From assembly GCF_902167635.1 (NCBI RefSeq), contig NZ_CABHMS010000008.1, positions 248,001 through 312,000 on the forward strand: DNA of 64,000 nt, read 5' to 3'. Shown here in pieces: positions 44,060 through 54,767 of the stretch (within the stretch, counting starts at the first letter, position 1; every line of letters begins with the position of its first letter). The notes beneath the pieces are model-generated. The model did not search any database. It had not been told where the DNA came from and was given only the letters and a program-made list of their open reading frames with translations. This stretch comes from Chitinophaga vietnamensis (GTDB lineage: Bacteria; Bacteroidota; Bacteroidia; Chitinophagales; Chitinophagaceae). The translations under genes were made by a program, and so were the position numbers.

Positions 44060-47000
44060 ATGCTTATGAGGAAAGTAGTATTTCTCCTCTTGTCCGTGTT
44101 TTTGCTTGCCGGGCAAGCCTTTGCGCAGAGCCGCACTGTGACGGGGAAAGTTACCGACGGTAAGGACGGATCTCCTATACCTGGCGTAACCATTCAGGTA
44201 AAAGGTACCAGCAAAGGTACCACCACCACGCCCGATGGATTTTACAAGATCAATGTAGACGACAACAATGCGGTACTGGTATTTTCTTTTGTTGGATATG
44301 CCAACAAAGAAGTGCCCGCCAACCAATCTGTTATCAACGTGGGACTGAGCACTGACAACCGCGAACTGAGCGAAGTAGTGGTAACCGGTTACACGCAGGT
44401 AGACCGTAAAAAAGTAGTAAGCTCTATTGCTGAGGTAAGCTCCAAGCAGATCGAAAACGTTCCCATGCCGGACGTAAACCAGATCCTGCAAGGCCGTGCA
44501 CCTGGCGTAGTGAGTGCTTCTTCTTCCGGCCAGCCGGGTTCTATGCAGAAGATCACCATCCGTGGTATCGGCTCATTGAGCGCCAGCGCCAGCCCGCTGT
44601 ATGTGATCGATGGCGTGATCATCAACAATGGTCAGTTTAACTATGACGTACAAACGCAATCCAGCGACATCATGGCTAACCTGAACCCTAACGACATTGA
44701 AAGTGTAAGCGTGCTGAAAGATGCATCTGCACTGGCTTTGTATGGTGCAAGAGGTAGCAATGGCGTAATCGTGATCACCACCAAGAAAGGTAAAGCAGGC
44801 ACTTCAAAAGTGAATGTGAAAGCACAGTATGGCTTCAACTCTCCCAGCTTCGGCAAGTGGAAACAGATGAATGCACAACAGGCTTTCGACTACCAGAAAA
44901 AAGTATTTGCATTGAATGGCTATACACCTGACCAGGTGGCTGAGCAAATGCCGGACTCCCTGCTGAAATACGCTTTTGACTGGAGAGACGCTGCCTTCCA
45001 GAATGGCCACACACAGAACTATGAAATCTCTTCCAGTGGCGGTAATGATAAAACCAAGTACTATATCTCCGGTGGTTATTTCAGCCAGGATGGCGCGCTG
45101 ATCTATTCTGGTTTCAAACGTTATTCTGTATTGTCTAACGTAAGCCAGAAAGTAAATGACCGTCTCGACATCGGTATGAACCTGAACCTGTCTTACAGCG
45201 ATGCTAACAACGCAGGCGCCGGTAACCGCTACAGCAGCCCGCTGCTGGCCAGCTTTGCCAACAGCCCGCTGTTGCCTGCTTACCAGCCTAACGGTAAACT
45301 GTATACTGGTCTGGAAGACTACTGGCAGAACAACTCGTCTACCGGCGATAACTTCCTGTATTCCGTTCCCCGTAACGCCAACAACAACTATAACTTCCGT
45401 GGCCTCGGTAAATTATACCTGAACTACCGCATTTTCGACTGGTTGAAATTTAACCAGAGCGTTTCTGCAGATATGATCATGGCTCGTCAGAAGACTTACC
45501 AGGACCCTACTACAGGTGATGGCTTCAATGCCAAAACGCCCGCCAATAGTGGTGATATCTACGAAGCATCGCAGAATAACAGGACCATTACTTCACAAAC
45601 ATCCTTCTCCGGTAATTTCAATCTGGGCGAGAAAAACCAGTTTGATTACCTGGCATTGATGGAATATGCGCCTACCCACTTTGTTGGTTTCAGCGCAGAA
45701 GGTATTGGTATTGCCAATGGCAAGCTGAGAGCGATGGATAATGCTTCTACACCGCAGGCCGTTAAAGGTAGCGAGTATGATTACCGCTTCCTCTCTTACC
45801 TTGGTCAGTTGAACTATACTTATAACAGTAAATATTACCTGACCACCTCTATCAGAAGAGATGGTTCCAGCCGTTTCGGCGCAAACAGGAAATACGCAAC
45901 CTTCTACGCAGTGGGTGCTTCCTGGCGCATTATCGACGAGGAGTTCATGAAATCACAACATGTGTTTTCTGATCTGAAACTGAGAGCGAGCTACGGTACT
46001 TCAGGTAATGCCAACTTCGGTAACTATGAAGCGATGGCGCTGTATAAATTTGACGTGGCCTACAATGGCGATCCAGCCAGCCGTTTCTTCAGTCTCGGTA
46101 ACCCCAACCTTACCTGGGAAAAGAGCAACAATGCCAATATTGGCGTGGATATGGGCTTCCTGGATAACAGGATCACTGCCTCTGTTGATTTCTACAACAA
46201 GAAAAGCACTGGCCTGTTGATGTATGTACCAATTCCGCCTTCTGTGGGCTTGAAAAGCCGCCCTGATAACGTGGGCGCGATGCAGAACAGAGGTATTGAA
46301 GCCACTGTTTCTACCGTTAATATCAAGACCAGAGAATTTACCTGGGGCTCTGATATCACTTTCGGCCTGAACAAGAACAAAGTGCTGGAACTGCCTAACC
46401 ACGATCCTATCAACAACTTCACGGATTTCGATCAGAATCAGTATACCAATACTATCCTGAAAGAAGGGCTGCCTGCTTATACCTGGTACCTGAAAGAATG
46501 GGCTGGTGTTGATCCTAACAATGGCGATCCGCTGTGGTATACTGCTGATGGTAAAACTACCAACAACTACGACAAGGCCGCATTCAAAACTTTTGGCAGC
46601 ACCATGCCGAAGTATACGCTTGGTTTCAACAACACCTTTACTTACAAAGGCATTACGCTGTCTGCATTCTTCTATGCATCCCAGGGTAATCAGATATTCA
46701 ATGGCACCAAAAGATTTGGTGACGCTGATGGCGGCCGCTTTGGCTGGAACTACAACGTAGAAGCAGGACAGAACTACTGGACTACTCCGGGGCAGCATGC
46801 CGACAGGCCGAAACCGGTGATTGGCGGTAATCAGAAATCTAACGCGGCTTCTTCCCGTTACCTGGAAGATGGTTCCTACATCAGGCTGCGTAACGTGACA
46901 CTGGGCTACAACCTGCCTCAGAATGTACTGAAAGCGGCCAAGATACAGGGTGTGCGTGTATATGTTCAGGGTCAGAACCTGCTGACGATCACCAACTACT

Positions 47001-47095
47001 CCGGAGTAGATCCCGAGATCGGTTATGATGGTTTTGAGTTCTTCAAATACCCAGTGAGCAAGAGCGTGAGCTTTGGTATTGATATCACTTTGTAA
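44060..47095 (+). CDS. SusC/RagA-type TonB-dependent receptor 1
   Basis: A 1011-residue outer-membrane receptor. A signal peptide (MRKVVFLLLSVFLLAGQAFAQ), a carboxypeptidase-regulatory-like domain (TVTGKVTDGKDGSPIPGVTIQVKG, cited by ends), a TonB plug (NVPMPDVNQILQGRAPGVV to GARGSNGVIVITTKKGK) and a 22-strand barrel ending in DITL. There is no STN domain, so it should not act on an anti-sigma factor. The protein imports a ligand together with the lipoprotein encoded next. ATG codons at 44060 and 44066 are both possible starts; the second is in the conserved GCTTATGA box. Confidence 0.93.
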   Translation: MLMRKVVFLLLSVFLLAGQAFAQSRTVTGKVTDGKDGSPIPGVTIQVKGTSKGTTTTPDGFYKINVDDNNAVLVFSFVGYANKEVPANQSVINVGLSTDNRELSEVVVTGYTQVDRKKVVSSIAEVSSKQIENVPMPDVNQILQGRAPGVVSASSSGQPGSMQKITIRGIGSLSASASPLYVIDGVIINNGQFNYDVQTQSSDIMANLNPNDIESVSVLKDASALALYGARGSNGVIVITTKKGKAGTSKVNVKAQYGFNSPSFGKWKQMNAQQAFDYQKKVFALNGYTPDQVAEQMPDSLLKYAFDWRDAAFQNGHTQNYEISSSGGNDKTKYYISGGYFSQDGALIYSGFKRYSVLSNVSQKVNDRLDIGMNLNLSYSDANNAGAGNRYSSPLLASFANSPLLPAYQPNGKLYTGLEDYWQNNSSTGDNFLYSVPRNANNNYNFRGLGKLYLNYRIFDWLKFNQSVSADMIMARQKTYQDPTTGDGFNAKTPANSGDIYEASQNNRTITSQTSFSGNFNLGEKNQFDYLALMEYAPTHFVGFSAEGIGIANGKLRAMDNASTPQAVKGSEYDYRFLSYLGQLNYTYNSKYYLTTSIRRDGSSRFGANRKYATFYAVGASWRIIDEEFMKSQHVFSDLKLRASYGTSGNANFGNYEAMALYKFDVAYNGDPASRFFSLGNPNLTWEKSNNANIGVDMGFLDNRITASVDFYNKKSTGLLMYVPIPPSVGLKSRPDNVGAMQNRGIEATVSTVNIKTREFTWGSDITFGLNKNKVLELPNHDPINNFTDFDQNQYTNTILKEGLPAYTWYLKEWAGVDPNNGDPLWYTADGKTTNNYDKAAFKTFGSTMPKYTLGFNNTFTYKGITLSAFFYASQGNQIFNGTKRFGDADGGRFGWNYNVEAGQNYWTTPGQHADRPKPVIGGNQKSNAASSRYLEDGSYIRLRNVTLGYNLPQNVLKAAKIQGVRVYVQGQNLLTITNYSGVDPEIGYDGFEFFKYPVSKSVSFGIDITL

Positions 47096-47114
47096 ATCCA
47101 AACGAACATCAGAA

Positions 47115-48521
47115 ATGAAAAAAAGTATCATAGCAATATTTGCAGCAGCAGCTTTTATGGTTAGCTGTACCAAAAAACTGGATGTGACTCCAACAGATTC
47201 ACTTCCGATCGATGAGGCGCTGTCTGATCTGCCAATGATCAAAAATGCGTTGGCAGGCGCATACGACGCGATGCAGTCCGTATCCTATTACGGCCGTAAT
47301 TATTGGGTAATGACCGAAACCAGCGGAGATAACATTTACATCGCCGCCAAGAACAGTAATCGTTTTATCACGAGCTTTCAGCGCAGTTATACCACGCTGG
47401 ATGGAGATGTGGAAGATTTCTGGTCACAAGCTTATGCAACTATCCTGAGAGCAGACAATGTTGTTAACAATGTGGATAGTGTGGATGGCGACGTAGCAGA
47501 AAAGAGCAGGGTGAAAGGTGAGGCCTTGTTTATCAGAGCGCTTGCGCATTTCGATCTCGTGAACATGTTTGGAAAGCCTTATAATCAAGGCAACGGCGCG
47601 CAGCCGGGTGTGCCATTGAAACTGAAATACGCACTGGAGAAACCTAAACGCAACACAGTTGGAGAAGTGTATGCACAAGTGATCGCTGATCTGAAAAAAG
47701 CAGATACATTGCTCGCTGCCACCACTGAAACTGACAAGGTACATGCCACGAAGTATGCCGCTGAGGCTTTGCTGGCAAGAGTTTATCTCTATAAAGGGGC
47801 AAACGATAGCGCTATCATCTACGCCAGCAAAGTAATTGCCGCCAACTACCAGTTAACGCAACCCGACGGCCTGGCTGATTTCTACAACAGCCCCGGTAAG
47901 AGCAAAGAAGAGATATTTACACTGGCTTTTGTGGCCAATGAAAGCTTTGGCTCTGATAACATCGGTCAGATCTATCTGAAACCTGGTTATGGAGATATGC
48001 GCGTATCTCCAGATCTGACGGCTGTTTTCACTGGTGCAGATCTTCGCCAATCATTGTATATCGGCACTTTCGCTGATGGCTCTACCGGCGAGAAAACCAA
48101 CCGGAAATTTACAGGTCAGGACGGCCAGGCAGGCATGCACAGTCCGAAAATATTACGTCTGGCAGAGATGTACCTGATCCGTGCGGAAGCATATGCCAAA
48201 ACCGGACAGGCTGCATTGGCGATCGCCGATCTGAACACACTGAGAGCGTCTCGTGGCGCGGCGGCATTGTCCGGCATCGCTGATAGCAAAGTGCTGGATA
48301 ATGTACTGGACGAAAGCAGAAGAGAGTTTATGTTTGAAGGTCATCGTTATTTTGACCTGATCAGGAACGGCAGGGATATCGTTCGTAACTTCTGTCACGA
48401 CATCCGTGAGATCACTGCTCCCTGCACTTTCAGTGCGACCGCTACTACTGTTATATGCCCGATACCTCAGGCAGAAATTAATACCAATCCAAATATGGAA
48501 CAGAACGAAGGATACAAGTAA
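47115..48521 (+). CDS. SusD/RagB-type nutrient-binding lipoprotein 1
   Basis: A 468-residue surface lipoprotein with lipobox MVSC (MKKSIIAIFAAAAFMVSC). It has the RagB/SusD pattern of TPR-like helices: the LDVTPTDSLPIDEAL start, then SRVKGEALFIRALAHFDLVNMFG (cited by parts), KYAAEALLARVYLYKG, and RLAEMYLIRAEAYAKTG near the C-terminus with DESRREFMFEGHRYFDLIR at the binding surface. It forms the lid of receptor 1. The ATG at 47115 fits the signal peptide; the frame extends back over the end of susC. Confidence 0.92.
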   Translation: MKKSIIAIFAAAAFMVSCTKKLDVTPTDSLPIDEALSDLPMIKNALAGAYDAMQSVSYYGRNYWVMTETSGDNIYIAAKNSNRFITSFQRSYTTLDGDVEDFWSQAYATILRADNVVNNVDSVDGDVAEKSRVKGEALFIRALAHFDLVNMFGKPYNQGNGAQPGVPLKLKYALEKPKRNTVGEVYAQVIADLKKADTLLAATTETDKVHATKYAAEALLARVYLYKGANDSAIIYASKVIAANYQLTQPDGLADFYNSPGKSKEEIFTLAFVANESFGSDNIGQIYLKPGYGDMRVSPDLTAVFTGADLRQSLYIGTFADGSTGEKTNRKFTGQDGQAGMHSPKILRLAEMYLIRAEAYAKTGQAALAIADLNTLRASRGAAALSGIADSKVLDNVLDESRREFMFEGHRYFDLIRNGRDIVRNFCHDIREITAPCTFSATATTVICPIPQAEINTNPNMEQNEGYK

Positions 48522-48556
48522 TTCGTTCGGAATCCGTACAGAATAATCTTTGGCAG

Positions 48557-48596
48557 GAAGCCATCAGGGTGAGTTCCCTGATGGCTTCTTTTTTTT
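48557..48596 (+). terminator. Terminator after the first susC-susD pair
   Basis: A perfect 13-bp stem GAAGCCATCAGGG (48557-48569) and CCCTGATGGCTTC (48576-48588) followed by eight T. The following 230 bases up to the next receptor are A/T rich; I see no further gene there. Confidence 0.88.
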
Positions 48597-48830
48597 CCTA
48601 ATGTGATAGAAAATTATTTTATCGCAGAACAAATATATCTATCCAAAAGAAATGTATTTGTTTCAATCTCTCCTTTCAACAAACCCCTGATACTCCTTGT
48701 TATTTAAGCGTATTGATAGAATCCTTTCATATCCTCTGAAACAAAACAATCAAAATAATCCAGTACTATTCTAATAGCGAGAAATTAAAACCATTAACTG
48801 TTTATTTAGTCAATCAAAACCAAGTTGCTT

Positions 48831-51800
48831 ATGAAAACAGCGCTACTATTATTGCTGTTCGTGTGCGGCAGCGTTCTATCCACAGTAGCCCAGACACGAA
48901 CGATCAGCGGAAAAGTTTCGGATGCAAAAGATGGTTCACCCTTGCCGGGCGTTACAGTAGTGTTGAAAGGCACTACCAAAGGTATTTTTACCTCCGGTGA
49001 TGGTACTTACAAGCTGCCGGGTGTAAGTACCGGCGCAACGCTTCTTTTTTCTTTCGTGGGTTATGTAAATAAAGAGGTAACAGTGGGGACAGACAATGTG
49101 ATCGACATCACCCTGGAAGCCGATAAAAAACAATTAGGCGAAGTAGTTGTGACCGCTGTGGGTTTGAAAAGAAACACGCTGGAACTAGGCTACAGCGTTA
49201 CCTCTGTGAAACCTGATGTGCTGGTGCAGAAATCAGAACCTGACATGTTAAAAGGACTGCAAGGCAAGGTCGCCGGTGTAGATATCAAAACATCTCAGGG
49301 GACGCCTGGCGCTGCCACGCGTATCAACATTCGTGGTAACACTTCTTTCTTCAGGGATAACCAGCCGCTGATCGTAGTGGATGGTATTCCGTATAATAAC
49401 GACCAGGTAGCCACTTCCAGTCAAACATCCGGTGGTGGCGCCTATTCCAGCGGTCTTTCCTCCCTGGATCCCAATGATATCGCTTCCATGACTGTGCTGA
49501 AAGGCGCCGCAGCTGCTGCTTTGTATGGATCAAGGGCATCAAATGGTGCGGTGATCATTACCACGAAATCAGGCAGTGCTTCGCTTTCCAGGAAGAAACT
49601 GGAAGTGACTTATTCCAGTTCTATTTCTCTGGAAACCGTTGCCAGTTTGCCAAAATATCAGAATGATTATGGCCCGGGCAGTTCCTTTAGCTATTCCAAT
49701 GCCAACGGCTCCTGGGGGCCTAAGTTTGGCACATTGGATTCTATCCCGGTCTGGCCTGATTACTTGAAGGCATTTCCTAATCTCTTCCCTAAATCCGGAA
49801 AGATACCTTATCGGGCAGTTCCGAATAATGTGAAGGATCTCTTTAAAACGGGTTTTATCTCCGAGAACTCCGTTAGTGTGAATGGAGGTACTGAAAAGGC
49901 CGCATTAAGCGCTACGGCGTCCTATCTGAGCCAGGATGGTTATGTGCCGCATTCTTCGTTTAACCGTGGGAGTATGTCTATTGGCGGCATTACGCGGCTG
50001 ACGAACGGACTTAGCCTGAATGCCAATTTTGCTTACAGTACCAGTAACCAGTTGGGAAGCATCTTTGGCGAGAACCAGGTACCAGGCGCTGCTTCTTCCT
50101 TTGCGCGTAATCTCTTCCTGGGCAGAAACTGGAACATCGCAGGGTTACCTTATGAAGATGCCAATGGTAAGCCTGTTTCTACCAACAGCTCCCAGTATGA
50201 TAACCCCTTGTGGGCTTTTGTACATAATACGGTGAACACAAGAACCGACCGATATGTAGCAGGGATGAAATTAAACTACGACATTCTGCCTTGGTTCAAT
50301 GCTACTTACCAGATCGGTATCAATACCAATTCATTTTTCCGTAAAGAGATTACCGATATTGGTTCAAGAGGGGCTGAAGGAGTAGGGCAGATTATTGAAC
50401 ACCATTATCGGTTTCAGGAGATAGAATCCAATCTCATAGGCACATTTACGCCGAAATTGCGTAACCCTGATTTCGGTTTCAAAGGCATCCTCGGTCATAG
50501 TGTGAACCAGCGAACTACCAGTCAGCAAATCGCCACCGGTAAAAGCATAGTGGTACCAGGCATTTACACACTGTCCAATACTAAAAATTTATTGCCATCA
50601 GGAGATGTGTTTGTTAGGAGAAGATTATGGGGCATCTTTGGAGAAATAGACCTGGACTATAAAAAATGGCTGTTCCTCCTTGTTACCGGTCGTAACGACT
50701 GGTCATCGACACTGGCGCCGAACAATCGTAGTTATTTTTATCCTAGCGTAGCCGCATCCTTCATTTTCACAGACGCATTGAAGATGAACAGCAAGGTGCT
50801 CACCTTTGGTAAGATCCGCGCCAGTTGGGCGAAAGTTGGACGTGATGCCGACCCTTACTCGCTGGCAAGTACCTTTTCTGTGAATGCGCCTTTCCTCGGG
50901 CAATCCGGTGTAATGCAGAGCCCTACAGCAGGTAACGTCAAGCTCAAACCAGAATTTACGCAGGATTATGAAGTGGGCGCCACACTGGAATTTTTCGACA
51001 GGCGGATCGCGCTCGATGCTGCGTATTACATGCGTAACTCCACTAACCAGATCGCGCCGCTTACATTGCCGCCGTCTTCCGGCTATGGACAAGTGTTTGA
51101 CAACTATGGTAAGTTAACGAACAAAGGTGTGGAGATAGATCTGAACGTAATACCGGTGAAAACAAAAGATCTCACCTGGAGCCTCCATTGGGTATTCACC
51201 AAGAACAAGAGTGAAGTGAAGGAACTGAAGCCCGGCATTGTGCGCCTGCCGCTGTCGGGCGTGCTGGATGCGCTTAGTCCCTACCTGGAAGCAGGCAAGC
51301 CGTATGGCTATCTGCGCGGCACCGTTGATGCGCGCGACAAAGATGGCTCTTTACTGATCGATCCTAAAACCGGTTTATTGATCCGTGCACTGAATCAGGA
51401 TATGGTTGGTGATCCTAACCCGGATTTCAAAACAGGGTTAAGCACTTCCCTGAACTATAAAGGACTTTTTGTAAATGTGCTTTTTGACCTCACCAGGGGC
51501 GGTGATATCTATTCTGTTACTACCAGCTCTTTGCTGGGACGAGGCGTTACAAAAGATACCAAAGACCGCGAGAACGTATTTGTGATCCCGGGTTATTATG
51601 GTGATGTGAACTCGCCAGGCACGCCGCTGCTGGATGCCAAAGGCCAGCGTATTCCGAATACTACACAGATCAGCAACTTTGAATTATTCTTCGGAGAAAC
51701 CTTCGCTATCAACTCGGCTACTGAATGGAACGTGTATGACGCCACTGTATGGACTTTCCGCGAAGCGACATTAGGTTATGATTTCCCGAAATCATGGTTT

Positions 51801-51995
51801 AGCAAAACGTTTATCGGCGGACTGACCGTTACACTCACCGGCCGTAATCTCTGGTATGTTGCGCCTAATATGCCGAAGTATACGCACTTCAATCCAGAGG
51901 TGGGTAGCTTTGGCTCTACCAATGTGCAGGGTATTGAATTGTCTGGCGCCCCTACCACACGCCGTTTTGGTGCGAATGTGAAAGTGACCTTCTAG
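48831..51995 (+). CDS. SusC/RagA-type TonB-dependent receptor 2
   Basis: A 1054-residue receptor. Signal peptide (MKTALLLLLFVCGSVLSTVAQ), regulatory-like domain (TISGKVSDAKDGSPLPGVTVV, cited by ends), plug (QKSEPDMLKGLQGKVAGVDIK to GSRASNGAVIITTKSG) and barrel ending in VTF. The TTG at 48825 is in frame, but the ATG at 48831, in TTGCTTATGA, gives the normal signal peptide. Works with SusD-like 2 immediately downstream. Confidence 0.93.
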   Translation: MKTALLLLLFVCGSVLSTVAQTRTISGKVSDAKDGSPLPGVTVVLKGTTKGIFTSGDGTYKLPGVSTGATLLFSFVGYVNKEVTVGTDNVIDITLEADKKQLGEVVVTAVGLKRNTLELGYSVTSVKPDVLVQKSEPDMLKGLQGKVAGVDIKTSQGTPGAATRINIRGNTSFFRDNQPLIVVDGIPYNNDQVATSSQTSGGGAYSSGLSSLDPNDIASMTVLKGAAAAALYGSRASNGAVIITTKSGSASLSRKKLEVTYSSSISLETVASLPKYQNDYGPGSSFSYSNANGSWGPKFGTLDSIPVWPDYLKAFPNLFPKSGKIPYRAVPNNVKDLFKTGFISENSVSVNGGTEKAALSATASYLSQDGYVPHSSFNRGSMSIGGITRLTNGLSLNANFAYSTSNQLGSIFGENQVPGAASSFARNLFLGRNWNIAGLPYEDANGKPVSTNSSQYDNPLWAFVHNTVNTRTDRYVAGMKLNYDILPWFNATYQIGINTNSFFRKEITDIGSRGAEGVGQIIEHHYRFQEIESNLIGTFTPKLRNPDFGFKGILGHSVNQRTTSQQIATGKSIVVPGIYTLSNTKNLLPSGDVFVRRRLWGIFGEIDLDYKKWLFLLVTGRNDWSSTLAPNNRSYFYPSVAASFIFTDALKMNSKVLTFGKIRASWAKVGRDADPYSLASTFSVNAPFLGQSGVMQSPTAGNVKLKPEFTQDYEVGATLEFFDRRIALDAAYYMRNSTNQIAPLTLPPSSGYGQVFDNYGKLTNKGVEIDLNVIPVKTKDLTWSLHWVFTKNKSEVKELKPGIVRLPLSGVLDALSPYLEAGKPYGYLRGTVDARDKDGSLLIDPKTGLLIRALNQDMVGDPNPDFKTGLSTSLNYKGLFVNVLFDLTRGGDIYSVTTSSLLGRGVTKDTKDRENVFVIPGYYGDVNSPGTPLLDAKGQRIPNTTQISNFELFFGETFAINSATEWNVYDATVWTFREATLGYDFPKSWFSKTFIGGLTVTLTGRNLWYVAPNMPKYTHFNPEVGSFGSTNVQGIELSGAPTTRRFGANVKVTF

Positions 51996-52019
51996 TATTC
52001 ATGAAAAACTATTGAACCG

Positions 52020-53744
52020 ATGAAAAGACTAAGCTATATATTTCTGGGTGCACTAGTGGTCATGACCGCGTGCACGAAAAATTTTCTCGATATCAATACG
52101 GATCCCAATAATCCGACAAAAGTATCGCTGGTGCAACTGCTGCCGTCTACAGAGCAGGGGCTCGCATACGCGCTGGGCTTCAGTAACAGCGGAAGGGGGG
52201 CGATCGGTTTGACGGAAGTGCTGGCGGTGTACATGCATCAGGTAACGGTACGCGAATCGCAGGACCAGTATGGAGCTAACGGGAGCCAGTTTGATATCAA
52301 CGGCTCCTGGTCGCAGTTTTATAGCTCGCAGGGAGCAACTTCATCCAGTGACATTATAGGTACGATGGAAAATCTGAACGTGCTGATCAGGTTGGCCGAA
52401 CAACAGGATAACCGCATCTATGCTGGTATTGGCAAGGTGCTGAAAGCGTATGGCGTAAGTCAGTTTGTGGATGCCTTTGCCGATGTGCCTTTTTCACAAG
52501 CGAATCAATATGCTACAAGTGGTGTGCGTTATCCGAAGTTCGACAAAGGACAGGATATCTATCCGCAATTATTTGCCATGCTCGACAGCGCCATTGCCGA
52601 TCTTACAAATACAACATCCAGGAATGCGCTGAAACCCGGTTCAGATGATGTTTTCTACGGAGGGAGTGTAACGCAATGGGTAAAATGCGCTAACTCCATC
52701 AAACTGAAATTGTATAACCAGGTAAGGTTGGTGCAAGATGTTTCTGCTAACGTTACGGCATTGGTAAATGGGGGTAAATTGTTCAGTAAAACTACTGATG
52801 GCTTCATGATGAAATATGGATCTGGCGTGGCTCCTGACGATCGGAACCCGGGGTTCAGCGAGTATTATGCAACGCAAAAAACACATTATCAAAGCCCCTG
52901 GTTTTATGAAATATTGAGAGGATATAATCCGAAAATATTTACTGGTATAAAAGATCCCAGGATTCCTTACTATTTCTTTAATCAGAACTCCGCTACCGGT
53001 GCAGCACAAAATGGAACGGATTACCGCGACAGCGCCTTCATTTCTATCCTCTTTGGTTCTGTTGGCCCCAACCGTGATAAGTCGCAGGATAATAGTTTGA
53101 CTGTATTCGGTATGTATCCTGTAGGTGGCCGTTATGATGATGGCAACCCACAGGTTGTGAAATCTACCAGCGGGACAGGCGCGGCGCCATTACGTTTGCT
53201 GACCTATGCAGATGTGCTTTATATAGAAGCTGAATTGATGAATGCCGGTGTGTTGGCTGGTGATCCCCGCTCAAAGTTGAAGGCGGCCATGCAGGAATCA
53301 TTTGCAACAGTAGATTATGTAGTGTCGTTGGCGAAAGGAGGTCAGAGTGTGCCAACGTTGGTGGGTGCAAGCAGCGCAGATTATATCAACAAGATACTGG
53401 CGGTATATGATGCGCGTATAACAACAGCAGACAAGCTGGAGGTGATCATGACAGAAAAATGGATACAGAGTTTTGGGTTCAGTTGCGATCAGTATACAGA
53501 TTACCGTCGTACAGGATACCCTGTGTTATTCAATCCTAACGATCCGTCGCAGGCGCCGGGAGGTTTTTTCCAACCACCATTAGCGGGGGACCCAAGTATT
53601 CCCGGCCCACAGGCAAAAGTGAAGGTAGTATTGGGGAGGAAATATCCCTTATCACTGCCATGGCCTACAAATGAGCTGAACGTAAATCCTAATGCTCCTG
53701 CACAGAAACAGCCTGATGCCACTCCGGTATTCTGGCGTAAGTAG
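52020..53744 (+). CDS. SusD-like lipoprotein 2 (SusD-like_2 type)
   Basis: A 574-residue lipoprotein (lipobox VVMTAC, signal MKRLSYIFLGALVVMTAC). The beginning NFLDINTDPNNPTKV is typical of the SusD-like_2 branch, unlike SusD-type protein 1. Helical repeats and a C-terminal LNVNPNAPAQKQPDA segment follow. It sits 25 bases behind receptor 2 and ahead of an accessory lipoprotein gene, all on one operon. Confidence 0.88.
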   Translation: MKRLSYIFLGALVVMTACTKNFLDINTDPNNPTKVSLVQLLPSTEQGLAYALGFSNSGRGAIGLTEVLAVYMHQVTVRESQDQYGANGSQFDINGSWSQFYSSQGATSSSDIIGTMENLNVLIRLAEQQDNRIYAGIGKVLKAYGVSQFVDAFADVPFSQANQYATSGVRYPKFDKGQDIYPQLFAMLDSAIADLTNTTSRNALKPGSDDVFYGGSVTQWVKCANSIKLKLYNQVRLVQDVSANVTALVNGGKLFSKTTDGFMMKYGSGVAPDDRNPGFSEYYATQKTHYQSPWFYEILRGYNPKIFTGIKDPRIPYYFFNQNSATGAAQNGTDYRDSAFISILFGSVGPNRDKSQDNSLTVFGMYPVGGRYDDGNPQVVKSTSGTGAAPLRLLTYADVLYIEAELMNAGVLAGDPRSKLKAAMQESFATVDYVVSLAKGGQSVPTLVGASSADYINKILAVYDARITTADKLEVIMTEKWIQSFGFSCDQYTDYRRTGYPVLFNPNDPSQAPGGFFQPPLAGDPSIPGPQAKVKVVLGRKYPLSLPWPTNELNVNPNAPAQKQPDATPVFWRK

Positions 53745-53764
53745 AAACAATAAAATCTGTATGT

Positions 53765-54667
53765 ATGAAGAAGATAAAAAGCCTGATAATAGTGGTTCTT
53801 GGGATATGCGTGTTTTATGCTTGCCGTAAGAACGATAACCCCAAGTTGCCCGATGGTATTGCGAAGGGCGTGATGCCACAATTGACACAGGATACCACTG
53901 GAGATATCCTGATACAGGATATGACCAAATTCAAAACCAGTTTTAATCTCGGTCTATATTTTCCATCCGGTCCCAAGCCGCAGAAAATGGATGTAAGGGT
54001 AGTGATGAATAACAAATATAACAATGTAAAAACATTGCAGGCGGGCGTTACCACCTTCCCTACCCAGATACAGATTACCGGGCCGCAACTGGCGCAACTA
54101 TTTGCTTTAGATCCTGCCACTGTGCCTTCGGGCACAACATTTACGGTAGCGCCGGATGTGACTACACAGGATGGAAAAACGTATCCCGCTTTCAATTATG
54201 GCGTGAATGGTACGGATACCTTCCTGATTTCTCCTTATGGCGGTGATGTAAATAATTTCCCCGGTGCGGTATTGAACTTGCAATACACCAAGGTATGTCC
54301 GTTGAATATGCATGCTTTTGGTAATGAAACTACGGGTGTGCCGCTTACGGTTGTGGATAATGATTTCTGGGGCGCCACTTATTCGGTACAGGGCACGCTG
54401 GATCCTGCGGATAGCACAACGTTGATACTTACAGGTTGGGTGCAGGATCCTGGCGCAGTAGTGAAGGTAAAAGTTAATCCGCGAACGCAGGGGGCTACAG
54501 TTGCCAAGCAGATATATCTGCCTATACTGCCCGGTACTTCATATCATAATCCGGCTGTGGCAGGCAGCGGAAAAGTGAATGCCTGCAATAATTCTATTTC
54601 GCTTACATTGACCAATACAGTTACCGAGGGCAGCTTTGGTACAGCGAATGTGGTTATCAAGCGTTGA
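53765..54667 (+). CDS. Accessory lipoprotein of the second susC-susD operon, unrecognised
   Basis: A 300-residue protein with a lipoprotein signal (MKKIKSLIIVVLGICVFYAC). It contains two or three beta-rich segments (DVRVVMNNKYNNVKTLQAGV, cited by start; GTTFTVAPDVTTQDG; VNPRTQGATVAKQIYLP) and one isolated VCPLNMHAFGNE motif. I do not recognise a family; position and build suggest a SusE/SusF-like surface binding protein. The operon ends at a terminator. Confidence 0.75.
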   Translation: MKKIKSLIIVVLGICVFYACRKNDNPKLPDGIAKGVMPQLTQDTTGDILIQDMTKFKTSFNLGLYFPSGPKPQKMDVRVVMNNKYNNVKTLQAGVTTFPTQIQITGPQLAQLFALDPATVPSGTTFTVAPDVTTQDGKTYPAFNYGVNGTDTFLISPYGGDVNNFPGAVLNLQYTKVCPLNMHAFGNETTGVPLTVVDNDFWGATYSVQGTLDPADSTTLILTGWVQDPGAVVKVKVNPRTQGATVAKQIYLPILPGTSYHNPAVAGSGKVNACNNSISLTLTNTVTEGSFGTANVVIKR

Positions 54668-54697
54668 GTACAAAAATAGCGTAGAGCCGTATATGTT

Positions 54698-54735
54698 AGG
54701 AGTGCGATTGCATTGCAGTCGCACTCCTTATTTTA
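54698..54735 (+). terminator. Terminator of the second susC-susD operon
   Basis: AGGAGTGCGATTGCA (54698-54712) pairs with TGCAGTCGCACTCCT (54714-54728), one G-U, followed by a T-rich tract. Confidence 0.75.
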
Positions 54736-54767
54736 TACTTATCAAGCCTTAATATACATTTTGCAGT

